A model generated the notes under the pieces. That model worked only from the letters and a program-made list of their open reading frames with translations, had not been told where the DNA came from and made no database searches. The position numbers and the translations under genes are program-made. Positions 1 to 10,982 of a stretch of 54,833 bases of DNA are shown here, one piece after another. The DNA comes from Tieghemiomyces parasiticus (Eukaryota > Kickxellomycota > Dimargaritomycetes > Dimargaritales > Dimargaritaceae), in contig JANBPT010000218.1 of NCBI GenBank assembly GCA_027575765.1, forward strand, positions 1 to 54,833, written 5' to 3'. Position 1 is the first letter of the stretch. Every line of letters begins with the position of its first letter.

Positions 1-562
1 GGCCCTATCCCAACTGAGACCCGCCGGGGCCGTACCACACCCAAGGTGATGCTGACCATTGTTTTTCACCAGGCGTGGCCTGTTGCACCTAAGTGTCAAG
101 CCCCCTGGGCGTCAAGGTCTCCGCTGATCACTACATTGAGTGTGGGCTTGAGCCCATGGACCAGGCCTGGGTGGAGGCACGTGGAAACCTGGATCGTTAC
201 CCTCCATAGCTCTACCATGGTAATGCACCACCGCATCGTGCTGCAGCTACCCAGGCCTACATTTCCGACGCCAAATTTAAGTTATTGCCAACCCCTCCCT
301 ACAGTCCTGCTGACTTGGCCCCCAGCGACTTCTGGCTGTTTAGGAATATCGAACAGCGGCTGTGGGGTAAGAAGGTCACCGCAGGGGAGGGATGGTCACG
401 GAGGCCTGGCAATCGGAGCTAGCCAGTCTCCAGCTAAATGACTTTGGAGCCTGTTTTGTTCGCCGGCTAGTACGAGGTCGCCGAGTGGTGCAGATTGATG
501 GCAGCTATATTAACATCATTCGACAGAAAATCCTTACCACTATAGTGGCATCTATATATGTA
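1..562 (+). mobile_element. Decayed mariner-family transposon, 3' part, cut by the left window edge
   Basis: Frame-shifted translation gives pieces of a mariner transposase C-terminal half: GNAPPHRA near 220-243, then YSPADLAPSDFWLFRN near 300-350, then a tail rich in acidic residues. The DDE enzyme would normally have Asp where this copy has Gly before NAPPHRA, and an in-frame TAG lies just upstream, so the copy cannot make an active enzyme. It aligns over its whole length with the reverse complement of about 24055-24616, including the start of the window, so the element continues to the left. The 3' end is placed near 541-562, where TATAGTGGCATCTATATAT resembles the terminal repeat of the second copy. 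Family assignment is firm; the end is approximate. Confidence 0.85.
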
Positions 563-2723
563 TGAACGATAACCTTCTCCCTTTAGCTAGTTTGCACTGT
601 GTCGATGGCGCCTGATTCACCACGCGCGGACGATATATTGTTTCGAAACGCTGTCCTTCATCAAGACTAAACCACCCAAGGCCCGTATGGCCACGCTAAC
701 GGATCAGGCTTTTGTCCACGAGGAGCCACCAATGACTGTTGTGTTCATGATATGTCAATATCTGTGCCGAATTTTAGCGGGCTAAAGCGAAGGTGTTAGT
801 ATGGTGGGGGGATGAGAAAGAACATCTCTTACCGACCGTCAACCAAGATTCATAACTGGGGGTCGCAACTGATAGGAATGGATTAGGTCCCTAACCAGCA
901 CTTGTAGAGCCTCATTGTGTTGAAAACAAGATTAACCGACCAGAGAGATTTTGATAGCCACTTCGTGCGGCATGGTGAGACACTTGGTAGCGTGCCTTGG
1001 TCGCTGGACCAATGCTGCGGGAGAGAGGTTTTATCTGACAGACACCTTAACTTTGTGGTTGAAACAGTCTCTCTGAATAGGTGAAGGAGAGATCTCAGTG
1101 CTAATCCATAGTGGCTCAAGTAGACCTTCTATGTGGTTATAAGGAATAGCCACACCGCCCCCCCTTTATCCCTTCGTTCTCCATCGCTTGCCTATATGGC
1201 TCCTTGCACGAGCTTGTACGCTTGCGCATTACTACCGACTTACCCCTCGGTGGCATTGTCAACTCTGACTCGTTTATGACCCCCACACGCCTCGCTACTC
1301 AGGATTGATCACACCCCACACTGTGGTTAGATGGGCTGTCTGGGTTGGAAAGATGGCATGTGATAATATCTGTCACGTACCATATTTTGTTGATCTTTTG
1401 CACTCAGCGAATGTAGCTTGGGATAGCACGATTTAACTTTGCGGACGCAAGGCATGCCCCGTAAGCCACCCTAAAGTCGGCCGTAAGCTGGCCTGGCGTC
1501 GCCTGGCCTGATACGGGGTTTTCAGCCGGATTTCTAGATGCTTCAAATGGTGGTATGAGCCGTTGGGCCATATTCCTGGCCGGTATAACGCCGATTCGGG
1601 AAAGCAAGGCCGGAAAGCAAACGTCCGCCGGCCGTTAAAGGGGGCGACACCGTTGCCAGGTCCACGACGGATAGTCCATCCATCGCCTGATGTGCCATAC
1701 TAGGGTCCAGTGCGACCTTGACAGGATCGACTACTTCGCCATCAAGAGGTAAGACGAAAGGGCTTGGTCTCGTAAGAATCCGTTGGGGGTAGTTGGGCCA
1801 ACGGTCAAACGATATCAGTTACACCGAGTCTCTCGCTCCCGTCGGCTGACGCAAGGCAAGCCACAGCTACAAGGAAATAGACATGTTTTTTTTCCGGTGG
1901 GCCATGTTAACGCACCTAGAAGATGCGCAGGTGGCCTAGGGGTGCGAGGAAGAGTCCGTACATTGGGCTTGGGAAGCTAAGGGCCGGGCCGAGCGGCACG
2001 AGAGGGGGGCTCATGATCTGTGGCCCTTCAAGATCCCGCCGCTATGGCGCCACTTTTGGCCCTCGAACTAAACATCATCCCACTTTGGCTGTGGGCCACG
2101 CTGCCAAACTCCTCCAACGCCCAAATTACCGGCCGTGTTTTGACGGCCTTGAAACTCGCGTCCTTCCTATCCTCCGCTGCCCTTTGCAAGTCGGAGGGAA
2201 CTTGGTCCTACCATTAGACGTGCCACCGCTCCACTGGCATTGAGCGTCTGTCAAGCGGCTATTGGCCCCACCACTTTTTTTTTTGACATGGTCTGACAAT
2301 CTCTCGGCTACCCGTTATTTGAACACGCGAGGGGCTTGGCCAGTCGGTTGCAGGGTTATGGATGGGTGGGGTTGGTCAATTGTCACCCCATAACCCTTGC
2401 CGTCCACCATTCCTATCCTCTGCCACGGTCCCCGTCGCCCCTCCTCCTAGCCGCCGCCTTGGCCAGCCGACTCTCCACGTTGGGACCCAGCACCCTAGGG
2501 CCTGTACCCCGAGGCTTTACGCTGCGTGCTTGAGACTTAACCGTGCCTTATCCATTTCTATGGGGACTTGAGCCCCTTGCCTCTTTCTAGTTCAGCTTGC
2601 TGCTTTTAACTCCTTTATCAGTCCAACTCCAAACTTTTGCTTGCGAGTGCTGCGCCACTTTTAGCCACTGACCCTCTTTCCTCTACCCACGCCTTTCCCC
2701 TTTGCTTCCAGCGCACCGCTAGC
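563..2723. other. Intergenic, no gene seen
   Basis: Short ORFs on both strands here have no recognisable domains and no protein-like composition. The last 400 bases are pyrimidine-rich on the plus strand (CCTTTC and CTCTTT runs), as in the leaders of the other plus-strand genes, and probably hold the ERG1 promoter and 5' UTR. Confidence 0.5.
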
Positions 2724-5461
2724 ATGGTCCAGGTGAGTTGAGCTCGCCAAAATGAGAAGGTGGATGGCTTGAACCCCCCTCCGCCTACTCTTACTGGCAC
2801 ATGCCTCGATTCCGTTGGCCGCATTCTTGTCGTTGCTCATTAGAGGAATGTCTGCCCGACCGAACGAGTCCCGGGGCCAAAGCTGGCCCATACCTCGCCA
2901 TCCCTGCGTGACACCGGGTCCTGACGCCTCATCGCACCCCCGAATGTCTACCACCTCATTACCCTCCATGTTAGACACTGTCGAGCTCCTTCCTTGCGAC
3001 GGACGACCAGCATCCTGCTGAGCTCACTGCCTGCCCGGAGGATTCCAACGTCAGCCACTGCACCCACCCACCACACGGCCAATGGGACGCCATCGTCGTG
3101 GGAGCCGGGGTGGCCGGCGCCGCTATGGCCTACGCCCTGGGCACTGACGGCCGCAAAGTACTCCTCATCGGTAAGTCGGTTTGGCCCAGCCTGAGGTTCA
3201 TACACACCGGCAGAGCTAACCCTGGCCCGCTCTCTCCCGGACACTAGGTCCGATCAAGCGCCCGGTGCGCCATGAGGACAAGAACGGTGCCCTTCCGGTG
3301 CCATTTTCGTCCGGACCACGCCTTACTTATCCGGTACTGCTTGCCTGTCATACTGAACACCCTAACTTATATTACGCTGCCTTACCACTTCATACAGAGC
3401 GCGATCTAGCGGAACCCGATCGGATTGTCGGCGAGTTAATGCAGCCCGGCGGCATCCAGGCGCTTCAGAAACTTGGCCTGGAGGGTAAGTCATTTATCAA
3501 GACCATCTAGATAGCCAATACCTGCCCAGGCGGCCATATACTTCACTACGGAAATCGAGATGTATTTTCTCCATCTCTCTAGGCCGTTAATCCAACCCCT
3601 CCTGTTCTTTCATCCTACCCGTTTTCTGACCCATAATCACCAGATACTATAGACAACATTGACGGCATTACAACACGGGGGTATCTCGTTTGCTACGAGG
3701 GTAAGCAGGTGACGCTCAACTACCCCACCAATCCTCAGACGGGCAAGGCCTACTGTGGGAAGTCCTTCCACCACGGCCGGTTTGTACAGAACCTGCGCCG
3801 GGCCTGCCAGGAAGTGAAGAGGTAAGTCATTGGGTACATATTAAGCGTTCGCTTCCAAATATACGCGCATTGGCCGCGGACGTAAGTCCATGCAACGGGT
3901 AAGCCCAGCCTGCTCCTACAATTCGCTCACCGAGTCCCCCCCCCCTACCCTCGCACCTCCTCATCCCCATGTTTCTTCCTCAGCATCAAGGTTGTGCAAG
4001 CAACAGTCAATACCCTGATCGAAAACCCAATCCTGGACCGCGTGGTGGGCGTTACCTACACCCTCTGCGGTGAAAAGTCTAGTACCGTAGAATCCGTAAG
4101 TCCCATACATCCCACCAAGTCCTGAACGGACTGGGTCGAGTTTTGTCGCAGCATTTCACCTTCGTCTCCGCCCTCGTCATTTTAGGTTTGAACTCACGAC
4201 ATACTGTCGCTCCAATGTTATCACCCTACCCCTTCTCTCCGTCCCCCCAACAGGCTTTCGCCCCCATCACCGTCGTGGCCGATGGCGGAGCGTCCAAATT
4301 CCGACAGACCTACCTGAAGACGGAACCCGTGGGCCGCTCACAATTCTACGGCTTTATTATCCGCGATTGCCCGCTGCCGGCACGAGAGAACGGCCACGTA
4401 ATTCTCAGCAAAATCGCCCCTGTGCTTATGTACCAAATCGATACGTACGAGACTCGCGTCCTGGTCGACGTTCCCAATGCCGCCCGCCAGGCACATCCGG
4501 GCGATATCAAGTCCTACCTACGCGAGCAGGTTCTACCTGACATTCCTGCAGTGCTTCGCCCCAAGTTCGCCGAGGCCATCGAAACCGAACGGTTACGGTC
4601 CATGCCCAACCGGTTTTTACCTTCCGCCATGAACACCCAGGACGGGTTGGTGTACTTGGGTGACGCGCTCAACATGCGGCATCCTCTCACCGGAGGTACG
4701 TATGCATGCTAGTACCGTGGACTCGCTGTTCCCCAGGTGCTGAGCTGGAACTTTATAATATGTCTACCCCCTCAATCTCTGTACTGACCACCGCGACCCT
4801 TTACCCCACGTTTCCACATCATCTTCCCTATCTCCCAGGCGGCATGACGGTGGCTCTGTGGGACGTCGTACACCTCAAGGACCTTTTGTCCAAGAGCGTG
4901 GTCGAGTCTTTCTACGACTCCCACCTGGTCTTGGCCCAACTGTCCAGCTTCCACTGGGTCCGCAAGAGCCGTTCGTCCGCCATCAATATTCTCGCCCAGG
5001 CCCTGTACGCCCTCTTTTCCGCTCGGGACGGTAAGTAATCGTCTGGACCTCGCGGGTCAAATAGCGCACAGTTTTTAGTCGTGAGGCATCCCGCAGGTAT
5101 ACATCTCCAGCCAACTAGATGGTTAACATGACTCCGCGATCTCACACCTCATGCCCACCTTATCACCCTTTTCTTCCATTTAGACCCCGACCTCAAGGTG
5201 CTCCGAGAGGCCTGCTTTGACTACTTCCGCCTGGGTGGGACCTGCATCACGACACCCATGGGCTTGCTCGGCGGCGTGTTCTCCAGCCCTTTGCTGCTTA
5301 TGTACCATTTCTTCGCGGTCGTTCTGTACGGCATGTTCTGCTTTCTGATGACCTCTGCCGGTCCCGTCGCCTTCGTAATGAACCTGGGCCGCGCGGGGTC
5401 CGTGCTGTGGATGGGGTGCAAAGTTTTCCTACCTTTGCTCTGGGCCGAGCTGCAGTCCTAA
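2724..5461 (+). CDS. ERG1: Squalene epoxidase (squalene monooxygenase), 8 exons
   Basis: Converts squalene to 2,3-oxidosqualene in the ER membrane, an oxygen-requiring step of ergosterol synthesis. Proposed exons: 2724-2732, 3011-3170, 3398-3484, 3644-3821, 3984-4095, 4254-4695, 4839-5030, 5184-5461. They sum to 1458 nt, giving 485 residues, close to yeast Erg1. Seen: FAD-binding VVGAGVAG near residue 30, then ERDLAEPDRIVGELMQPGG, then the second FAD motif GDALNMRHPLTGG, then a hydrophobic C-terminal tail typical of the membrane-anchored end. All internal donors are GTAAGT or GTACGT. The first exon is inferred: the conserved frame has no ATG after its upstream stop at 2972, and ATGGTCCAG followed by GTGAGT supplies a three-codon start exon in phase. 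The 5' end is the least certain part. A second acceptor at 3247 is discussed under findings. Confidence 0.93.
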
Positions 5462-7057
5462 CGCTGCTATAATGTCCATTCCTGGCGTGGTGTTTTTCGC
5501 CCTCCCGTGAAACGAATTCTTTTGACTTGAGCGCATATTTTTATGGTGAGGTTGCCCCGTTGGACTATGTCATCAGTGTTTAATGGCAAGGCACTTTGGA
5601 TTTCACTTTTATCGGCCTTATCGGTCCATTTTACCAAACACATTTTCTCTTCCCTTTCGGTATCTCTAGACCTTCTTGCATTCTGGCTCTGTAATTAGTA
5701 AGGCTCAGATAGATACACTATCTTGACGCGCAATGACTGACATATTAAACGTAATGAGCTGTTCCCCCGTAGTATGATTTTTGTTTCGCTTGGCGCCCTG
5801 GTCGACTAACTGAATCCTCGCGGTGAATGGGTGGGAGCCAACCAAATCGGCGCTGTGACCAGGCCAACGGCTAGCCCACATTCGGGCCGTAGCCGCATGC
5901 TAGTCAAGGCTGGCCACTAAGTGTAACGAGATTGCACTCTGACAACGGAAATACCGTCTGCTGTGTAGTGGAAGGTGGCGACTATGCTGTCTCCCCCTCT
6001 TTTTTAACCAACTTAAATGATTGCGCTGTTTGGTACTCAAAGTGGCAACGGTGACTAAGTGTGGCTGTACGTGATGTGCGGTGTAAGGCTTTAATAGCAA
6101 ACATCCTTGGCAATTTTGATGACGTTCCTTGCTCAAAAATAAAACCTGCATCCCAATGTCGTCGCTAGTGTGGATTAAGGAGCCGGCCAACCGACTTACC
6201 CCCTGCAGCTGGACGGAGACGCTTTCTTTCGCCCGAGAGATTGGGCCCCTCAGGATGACGAATCCTGTGCCAATCCAGCCTAAATTTACAGGGAGGTTCA
6301 GGGGAACCAATGAAAGCGTATCTCAGCTACCGTGACTGGGGTCTCCCGGGCCGTGCAGACGTCAACGGGGCTCGTTACATCCACTATCGAAGCAACGCTG
6401 TAGGCTGCTATCGAGTGCACACGAAGAGGAGGCGGTGGCATTGGTGGACCCAATATTTCCAACAAGTGTGTTGTTCTATAGTGTGCGGTTTCAGTATTAG
6501 TAACTAAAGGTAATTGGGAGCGTGGAGGGGGGTATACCTGGATGGACGGCCTAGACCTGAGGAAATATTCTAGTCGGCTTCCCCTTGGTTCACCCTCCCC
6601 AACCTACCACCTGGACACTACCCCGGACGGGTCACGATGAACACCATGGCATCAGCTGACACCTTTTCACCTTCCCCAGCAGGCCTGCTCATGCGCCCCG
6701 ACTGGAAAAGACTCTTAACGTGGGCCATCGGCCCGTGCCTGTCCTGCCTCCTTTCGCCCCCCCAACCGCAGCTGAAAATCGGCTAGCATGCTCGCAGAGG
6801 TTCCTGGTTTGGCCTAGAGGTTGGCAGGTCCCAAGGCCAGGCTACCCGCAGGAACTGCAGTCGGGGCCGAGTGGCTGCTGTCAACCACCGCCCACCCCTG
6901 TAGTCAAGGCGCCTTCGTCCACTCTGCCCCTCCCAGCCAGCATATTGCTACCCCTTGATGCTTTTGTGCCCGATGCCCCTGCCTAATTGCCAACAGTCTC
7001 CACGTTCACGTCGCTCTTGCTCGCTCGTCAACTCTTTTCAGTAGTACCCACAAACCT
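5462..7057. other. Intergenic between ERG1 and ALG10, possible 49-codon ORF
   Basis: The first 300 bases are AT-rich ERG1 3' flank. The rest shows no domain. A 49-codon ORF at 6637-6786 (+) starts in a good context (CACCATGG at its second Met) and encodes a short hydrophobic segment, WAIGPCLSCLL, after a WKRLL basic stretch. It could be a small tail-anchored protein, but I recognise no family and chance is not excluded. Confidence 0.35.
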
Positions 7058-7351
7058 TCAACTGCGCCAACCCTTCACGGCCTGACTTTCTACGCTCGAC
7101 GTTTCTCCTCCCACTTTTCTCCTTTCCAGCGCGTCCCGAATCTCCGCCAGACCGGGGTCCGAGGTCTTTTCAATTTGGTTGAGCAGGTACCGACGTCCGC
7201 CAACGGTACTTCGCCAACCCTCCGTCTTCACCGGCTGCCCTGTTTTCCCTCTCTGGCGACCGTATAGCATCTCTGCAGTTATTTGGTCCTCTGTCACGGG
7301 CCCGGCTTCGTAATCGAATCTTTCCCTGGACCTTCGCACGTCGTTAGCCAT
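7058..7351 (-). CDS. Small hypothetical protein, 97 residues, divergent from ALG10
   Basis: I do not recognise a family. The ORF has a protein-like composition rich in Glu, Arg, Asp and Gln with few Cys or Pro, including DQITAEMLYGRQRGK and RRYLLNQIEKTSDPGLAEIR. It is predicted soluble and partly helical, with no signal peptide or membrane segment. I chose the Met at 7351 over one eight codons upstream (7375) because the upstream codons look like leader. The ATG-to-ATG distance to ALG10 is only about 35 bases, so if both are real they share a very compact bidirectional promoter or have overlapping leaders. It may instead be antisense noise in the ALG10 leader. Confidence 0.4.
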   Translation of the reverse strand: MANDVRRSRERFDYEAGPVTEDQITAEMLYGRQRGKTGQPVKTEGWRSTVGGRRYLLNQIEKTSDPGLAEIRDALERRKVGGETSSVESQAVKGWRS

Positions 7352-7386
7352 CGTCCTCCCCCCATCGCAACCCAATCTTTCCCGGC

Positions 7387-8935
7387 ATGGTCAAGCTCAT
7401 CGCCGCCACCTGCTGGGCTACCTTCAGCGCCGTGACGTGGCTGCTGGTGCATCTGGTCAACCGGCGCGTGCCCGACCCCTATATGGTAAGTTCGGCGGTG
7501 GACCATCTGACCAACTCGCCGGCACTACTACAGACGGCTGTCTAACTCGACCGCCCCCCCGCCGTACTTACTCGTGACCCTCCCACCCTGCCCCTCGTTT
7601 TCACAGGATGAGAAGTTCCATGTAGCCCAGGCCCAGGCCTACTGTCGCGGGGACTACGGCTACTGGGAGCCCAAGTTAACCACCCCACCGGGCCTCTACG
7701 TGTTGTCTACCCTCCTGTCGGCCCCGCTTCGCTGGTACTACGCCGACCCGGCCGGCCTGTGGGCTTGCTCGACAACTATGCTCCGGTACACCAATTGGCT
7801 GCTCCTGGTGGCTCTCTATGGGGTGGCCGTAGCCATTCTACGCGAGCGCAACCCGGGCCACCCGCAGCGCCGCCTTTTTTTTGAGGCCGCGTCGATCGCC
7901 AGCTTCCCCGTCCTTTACTTTGTGTCACTCCTGTTCTATACCGACGCAGGGTCCACCTTCTTCATTGTGCTCGGATACTACCTGGGTCTCAAACGGTGGC
8001 ACCGGCTCGCCGCCCTAAGCTGCTTCGTGTCGCTGACTTTCCGCCAGACCAACGCCGTGTGGACCCTCTTGGTGGCCGTTAATGCCCTGCTCCAGGAGGT
8101 CCGACGGACGCCCGGCCTACCTGACGAGGTTCGCCGCCGGATCACCGCCGTGCCGGCCCTCTCCCTCAACGTGTACTACGAAGGTATCGACCACCTTGTG
8201 GCCGTGGGCCGCGACTTTCTAGCCCACCGCGACGTTTGGCTGCCCCACCTGGTCCCGTACGCAGCGGTCGAGGCGTGCTTTATTGTCTTTCTCGTCCTCA
8301 ACCGCGGTATCGTGCTCGGCGACCGGGCCCACCACGTCGCCGGCCTCCACTTCCCGCAAATCTACTACTGCGCAGCCTTTCTAGCGGCCATTATGGCACC
8401 TCTGCTGTTCCGGCTTCAGTCCCCGCTGGGCTTCCTCATATACACGGCCAAATATCTGCGCAGCACGCGCTTCATTGGGCTCAGCGTCCTTCTGATTGTG
8501 GGCACGGCCTACTCCATCCACCGCTTCACCTACGAGCACCCGTTCATCCTGGCCGACAACCGCCACTACTCGTTCTACGTATGGAAGGACATTTACCAGT
8601 CCCACCCGAGCGTGCGTTACGCCCTGGTCCCCGGCTACTTTTTCGCCTTCTGGCTGCTCTCCCGTGTCATCGCCACCCAGCAGACCCTGCTCTGGTGCCT
8701 CATTTACCTGGCCTGCACGGCACTGACCCTGATTCCCAGCCCGCTGTTTGAGTTCCGGTACTTTATCCTGCCCTTCTACTTTTTCCGCCTTAACATGCCC
8801 CTGCCTAAGGTCCACCGCACCGCCTACGAACTTGTGTGGTACACCGTGGTCAATTACGCGACGCTCTACCTCTTCCTTCAACGGCCCTTCGAATGGTTCC
8901 AGGAACCTGGCGTGCTACAACGGTTCATGTGGTGA
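7387..8935 (+). CDS. ALG10: Dolichyl-phosphate-glucose alpha-1,2-glucosyltransferase (ALG10/DIE2 family)
   Basis: Adds the last glucose to the lipid-linked Glc2Man9GlcNAc2 oligosaccharide in the ER lumen, from dolichyl-phosphate glucose. Exons are 7387-7485 and 7607-8935, with a phase 0 intron (GTAAGT...TTCACAG), giving 475 residues, the usual family length. Seen: an N-terminal membrane segment, then YMDEKFHVAQAQAYC, the signature acidic motif of this family just after the first helix and split by the intron, then WEPKLTTPPGLY, then many hydrophobic segments across the protein (polytopic). The C-terminal block FEFRYFILPFYFFRLNM also fits ALG10. Codons are GC-ending like those of its neighbours. 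The assignment rests on the motif, topology and length. Confidence 0.92.
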
Positions 8936-9875
8936 CAACCCAACCTGGGAAACAGGGTAAACCTCCCATTGATTCCTGTCGTCCCAGAGGGAGCATTGCT
9001 TTATTTGCTTATTCATATTTTTCCACACTATATTTTACTTTGCCGTTCCGGCTACTTTGCGCTTTGTTGATATGCACCTCCACCACCTACCCAGCCTACC
9101 GCGGAGCCGCAGCTGGTCATTGCTTATATTTAGCCACCGAGGCTTGGTTTCTCCGGTCGCTGCTCTACTAATTCATTTATGTACTAGACCCGCTGCTGGC
9201 TTCGTGCACTTCCATATCGTGGCCGTAGGATACAATGCAATTAGAGTGAAACGGGTAGCTGTCGATTGGCATTAGGCGTCTAAGAGAGTAGGTGGCGGCC
9301 TTGATACGGTGGGTGGGGCATCACTGCCTGCTATCAGGATAGGGATGTATCGCTTTGGTTGTATTGGTGTTAGTCCGGGTGACGTGGCTCTGACCTCTAC
9401 GATATAATGGCGGTGTTGTGGCCATTGGCAGTTTGGGAGTGGCAAGGTGTCCGAATTCGATGCTCGAAGAAACGATAACAGGTATTTAGAAACCATGACT
9501 CGCCATCCCCTGCCTGTCTATTCCGCCAGTGGAATGGTATGTTGGGGTTGGTAGGAGGAGTGCCCAACGCAGAATGAACCGATTGTAAAGCCCAGGTCCA
9601 CGAGTAAGGCAGGATAGGTTTTAGGGGCTAGCCAGGGGCCAGCGGTAGCGGGTCACAGGCTGTGCTGACTTAGGAGGTCGCATGTTACTTCTCAGCCCCT
9701 CCTCATTCTTCGCATTTGTATTTATTGGGGTACAGGGTTCTCTCTCCAACCATACTCTAGTGGCAGCCATTTGTACCATAACGCGCAGAATTGTCTGTCT
9801 CGTCACACTCGCATCTTTCAAACATCCTCACCTGATCCCACCCTCCGTCTCGAAGAACCAATTTTCTACTACAGG
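8936..9875. other. Intergenic between ALG10 and the ABC ATPase gene
   Basis: I see no gene. The stretch to about 9250 is T-rich, as expected for the ALG10 3' UTR. The region 9680-9875 is pyrimidine-rich and probably the ATPase promoter and leader. A reading frame open from 9771 joins the ATPase in frame, but its residues look like translated leader. Confidence 0.45.
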
Positions 9876-10982
9876 ATGTCACCCACCGTTCGCTTGATAG
9901 TGAAGGAGCTGAGCAAGAAGCGTACTGGTTCAGCAAAGCAATTCCGTCCACCCTCGCAGGCCTCTTCCTCCCGCTCCAGCGTATGTAGTCATCCGGTACC
10001 TTCGGCCCCGCGGGTTGGTAATAACAGCAACGGGACCCCATCGTCGCACAGCAAATCCGGTCACGGCGGCTCGCACCGTCACCGGCGCGGGGAGCCAGGT
10101 AGCCATAGCACCAAGCCAGCTACAGGCAACGACTCCGATAGCGACGCAGCTGCTGAAGCGGATGTGGAGGCTGACACCACCCACGATGGTGACGGGGCCG
10201 ATTCGGTGTCGGTCCCCGGCGAAGATGTGACGCTCTCAACACCCTCCGACGTGGACGCGTCGGACTTCATGTGGTACAATATCGGGTTCACCGTTGAGTC
10301 CGGGGAGACCCTTGTGATCCAGGGACCCAGCGGGGTGGGCAAGACCACACTCCTACGAGCCATCGCCCAGCTCACTGACTACGACCACGGGGTGATTTAC
10401 CTCGAACCAGATAACCAACGCCATGGCAACGGCAACGACGACGAAAATGATCAAGGGGAGGCCGGGAGCGGTACTGCGCCGGACCTGAGTCCGCAGGCCA
10501 TGGGTGTCCCGCAGTGGCGGTCACGCGTCATGTATGTCCCACAATATCCAGCCATCTTCCCAGGCTCCCCACTGGACTTTTTCTTCAAGATCAAGCAGTT
10601 TTCCACCCACGTCGCCAAACCCACCTGGGATGACCCTGTCGAGATTGGTAACGCCTGGGGGCTACCTGAAGAATGCTGGTGCAGCGAGTGGCGGAACCTT
10701 TCCGGTGGCCAGGCCCAGCGAGCCGCTCTGGCCATCGCCGTCGCCTGTAAACCTGATGTACTTTTACTCGACGAACCGACCAGCGCTCTTGATCCTACCT
10801 CCGCACGCGAGGTCGAACGGACCCTTAGGGATTATACTTGTCTCTGGGTCACCCACGATCCGAACCAGGCCCACCGTGTCGGCGACCGGATCATGAAGTT
10901 ACAACTCGATGCCGGATGTACCATTGAGCCGAACACGCCTCGCGAAAGCAATGCGTCCCTAACGTCGCAATCAGATCTATAG
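9876..10982 (+). CDS. YbbL/FetA/STAR1-like ABC ATPase with a long disordered insertion
   Basis: A soluble ABC nucleotide-binding subunit of 368 residues. Seen in order: a first strand TVRLIVKELSKK (residues 3-14), about 115 residues rich in Ser, His, Gly and Asp, then Walker A GPSGVGKTT near 150, Q-loop MYVPQYPAIFPGS near 220, signature LSGGQAQR, Walker B VLLLDEPTSALD and switch WVTHD. A single NBD with no membrane segment matches the YbbL/STAR1 group, which works with a separate YbbM/STAR2 membrane partner (iron export in bacteria, aluminium tolerance in plants). No partner gene is in the window. The start is set at the Met beginning MSPTVRL because the family opens with that strand; a frame open from 9771 would add 35 leader-like residues. 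The ATPase call is firm, the subgroup likely, the substrate unknown. Confidence 0.85.
   Translation: MSPTVRLIVKELSKKRTGSAKQFRPPSQASSSRSSVCSHPVPSAPRVGNNSNGTPSSHSKSGHGGSHRHRRGEPGSHSTKPATGNDSDSDAAAEADVEADTTHDGDGADSVSVPGEDVTLSTPSDVDASDFMWYNIGFTVESGETLVIQGPSGVGKTTLLRAIAQLTDYDHGVIYLEPDNQRHGNGNDDENDQGEAGSGTAPDLSPQAMGVPQWRSRVMYVPQYPAIFPGSPLDFFFKIKQFSTHVAKPTWDDPVEIGNAWGLPEECWCSEWRNLSGGQAQRAALAIAVACKPDVLLLDEPTSALDPTSAREVERTLRDYTCLWVTHDPNQAHRVGDRIMKLQLDAGCTIEPNTPRESNASLTSQSDL

Noticed and set aside
2944..3021. ERG1 start at the ATGs at 2944 or 2968
   Set aside because: Their frame ends at TGA 3019-3021 and no intron with a fair donor links them to the FAD-motif exon in phase.
8236..8881. Long ORFs on both strands inside ALG10
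   Set aside because: They are GC-rich shadow frames of the real ALG10 exon and have Pro/Arg-rich composition without motifs.
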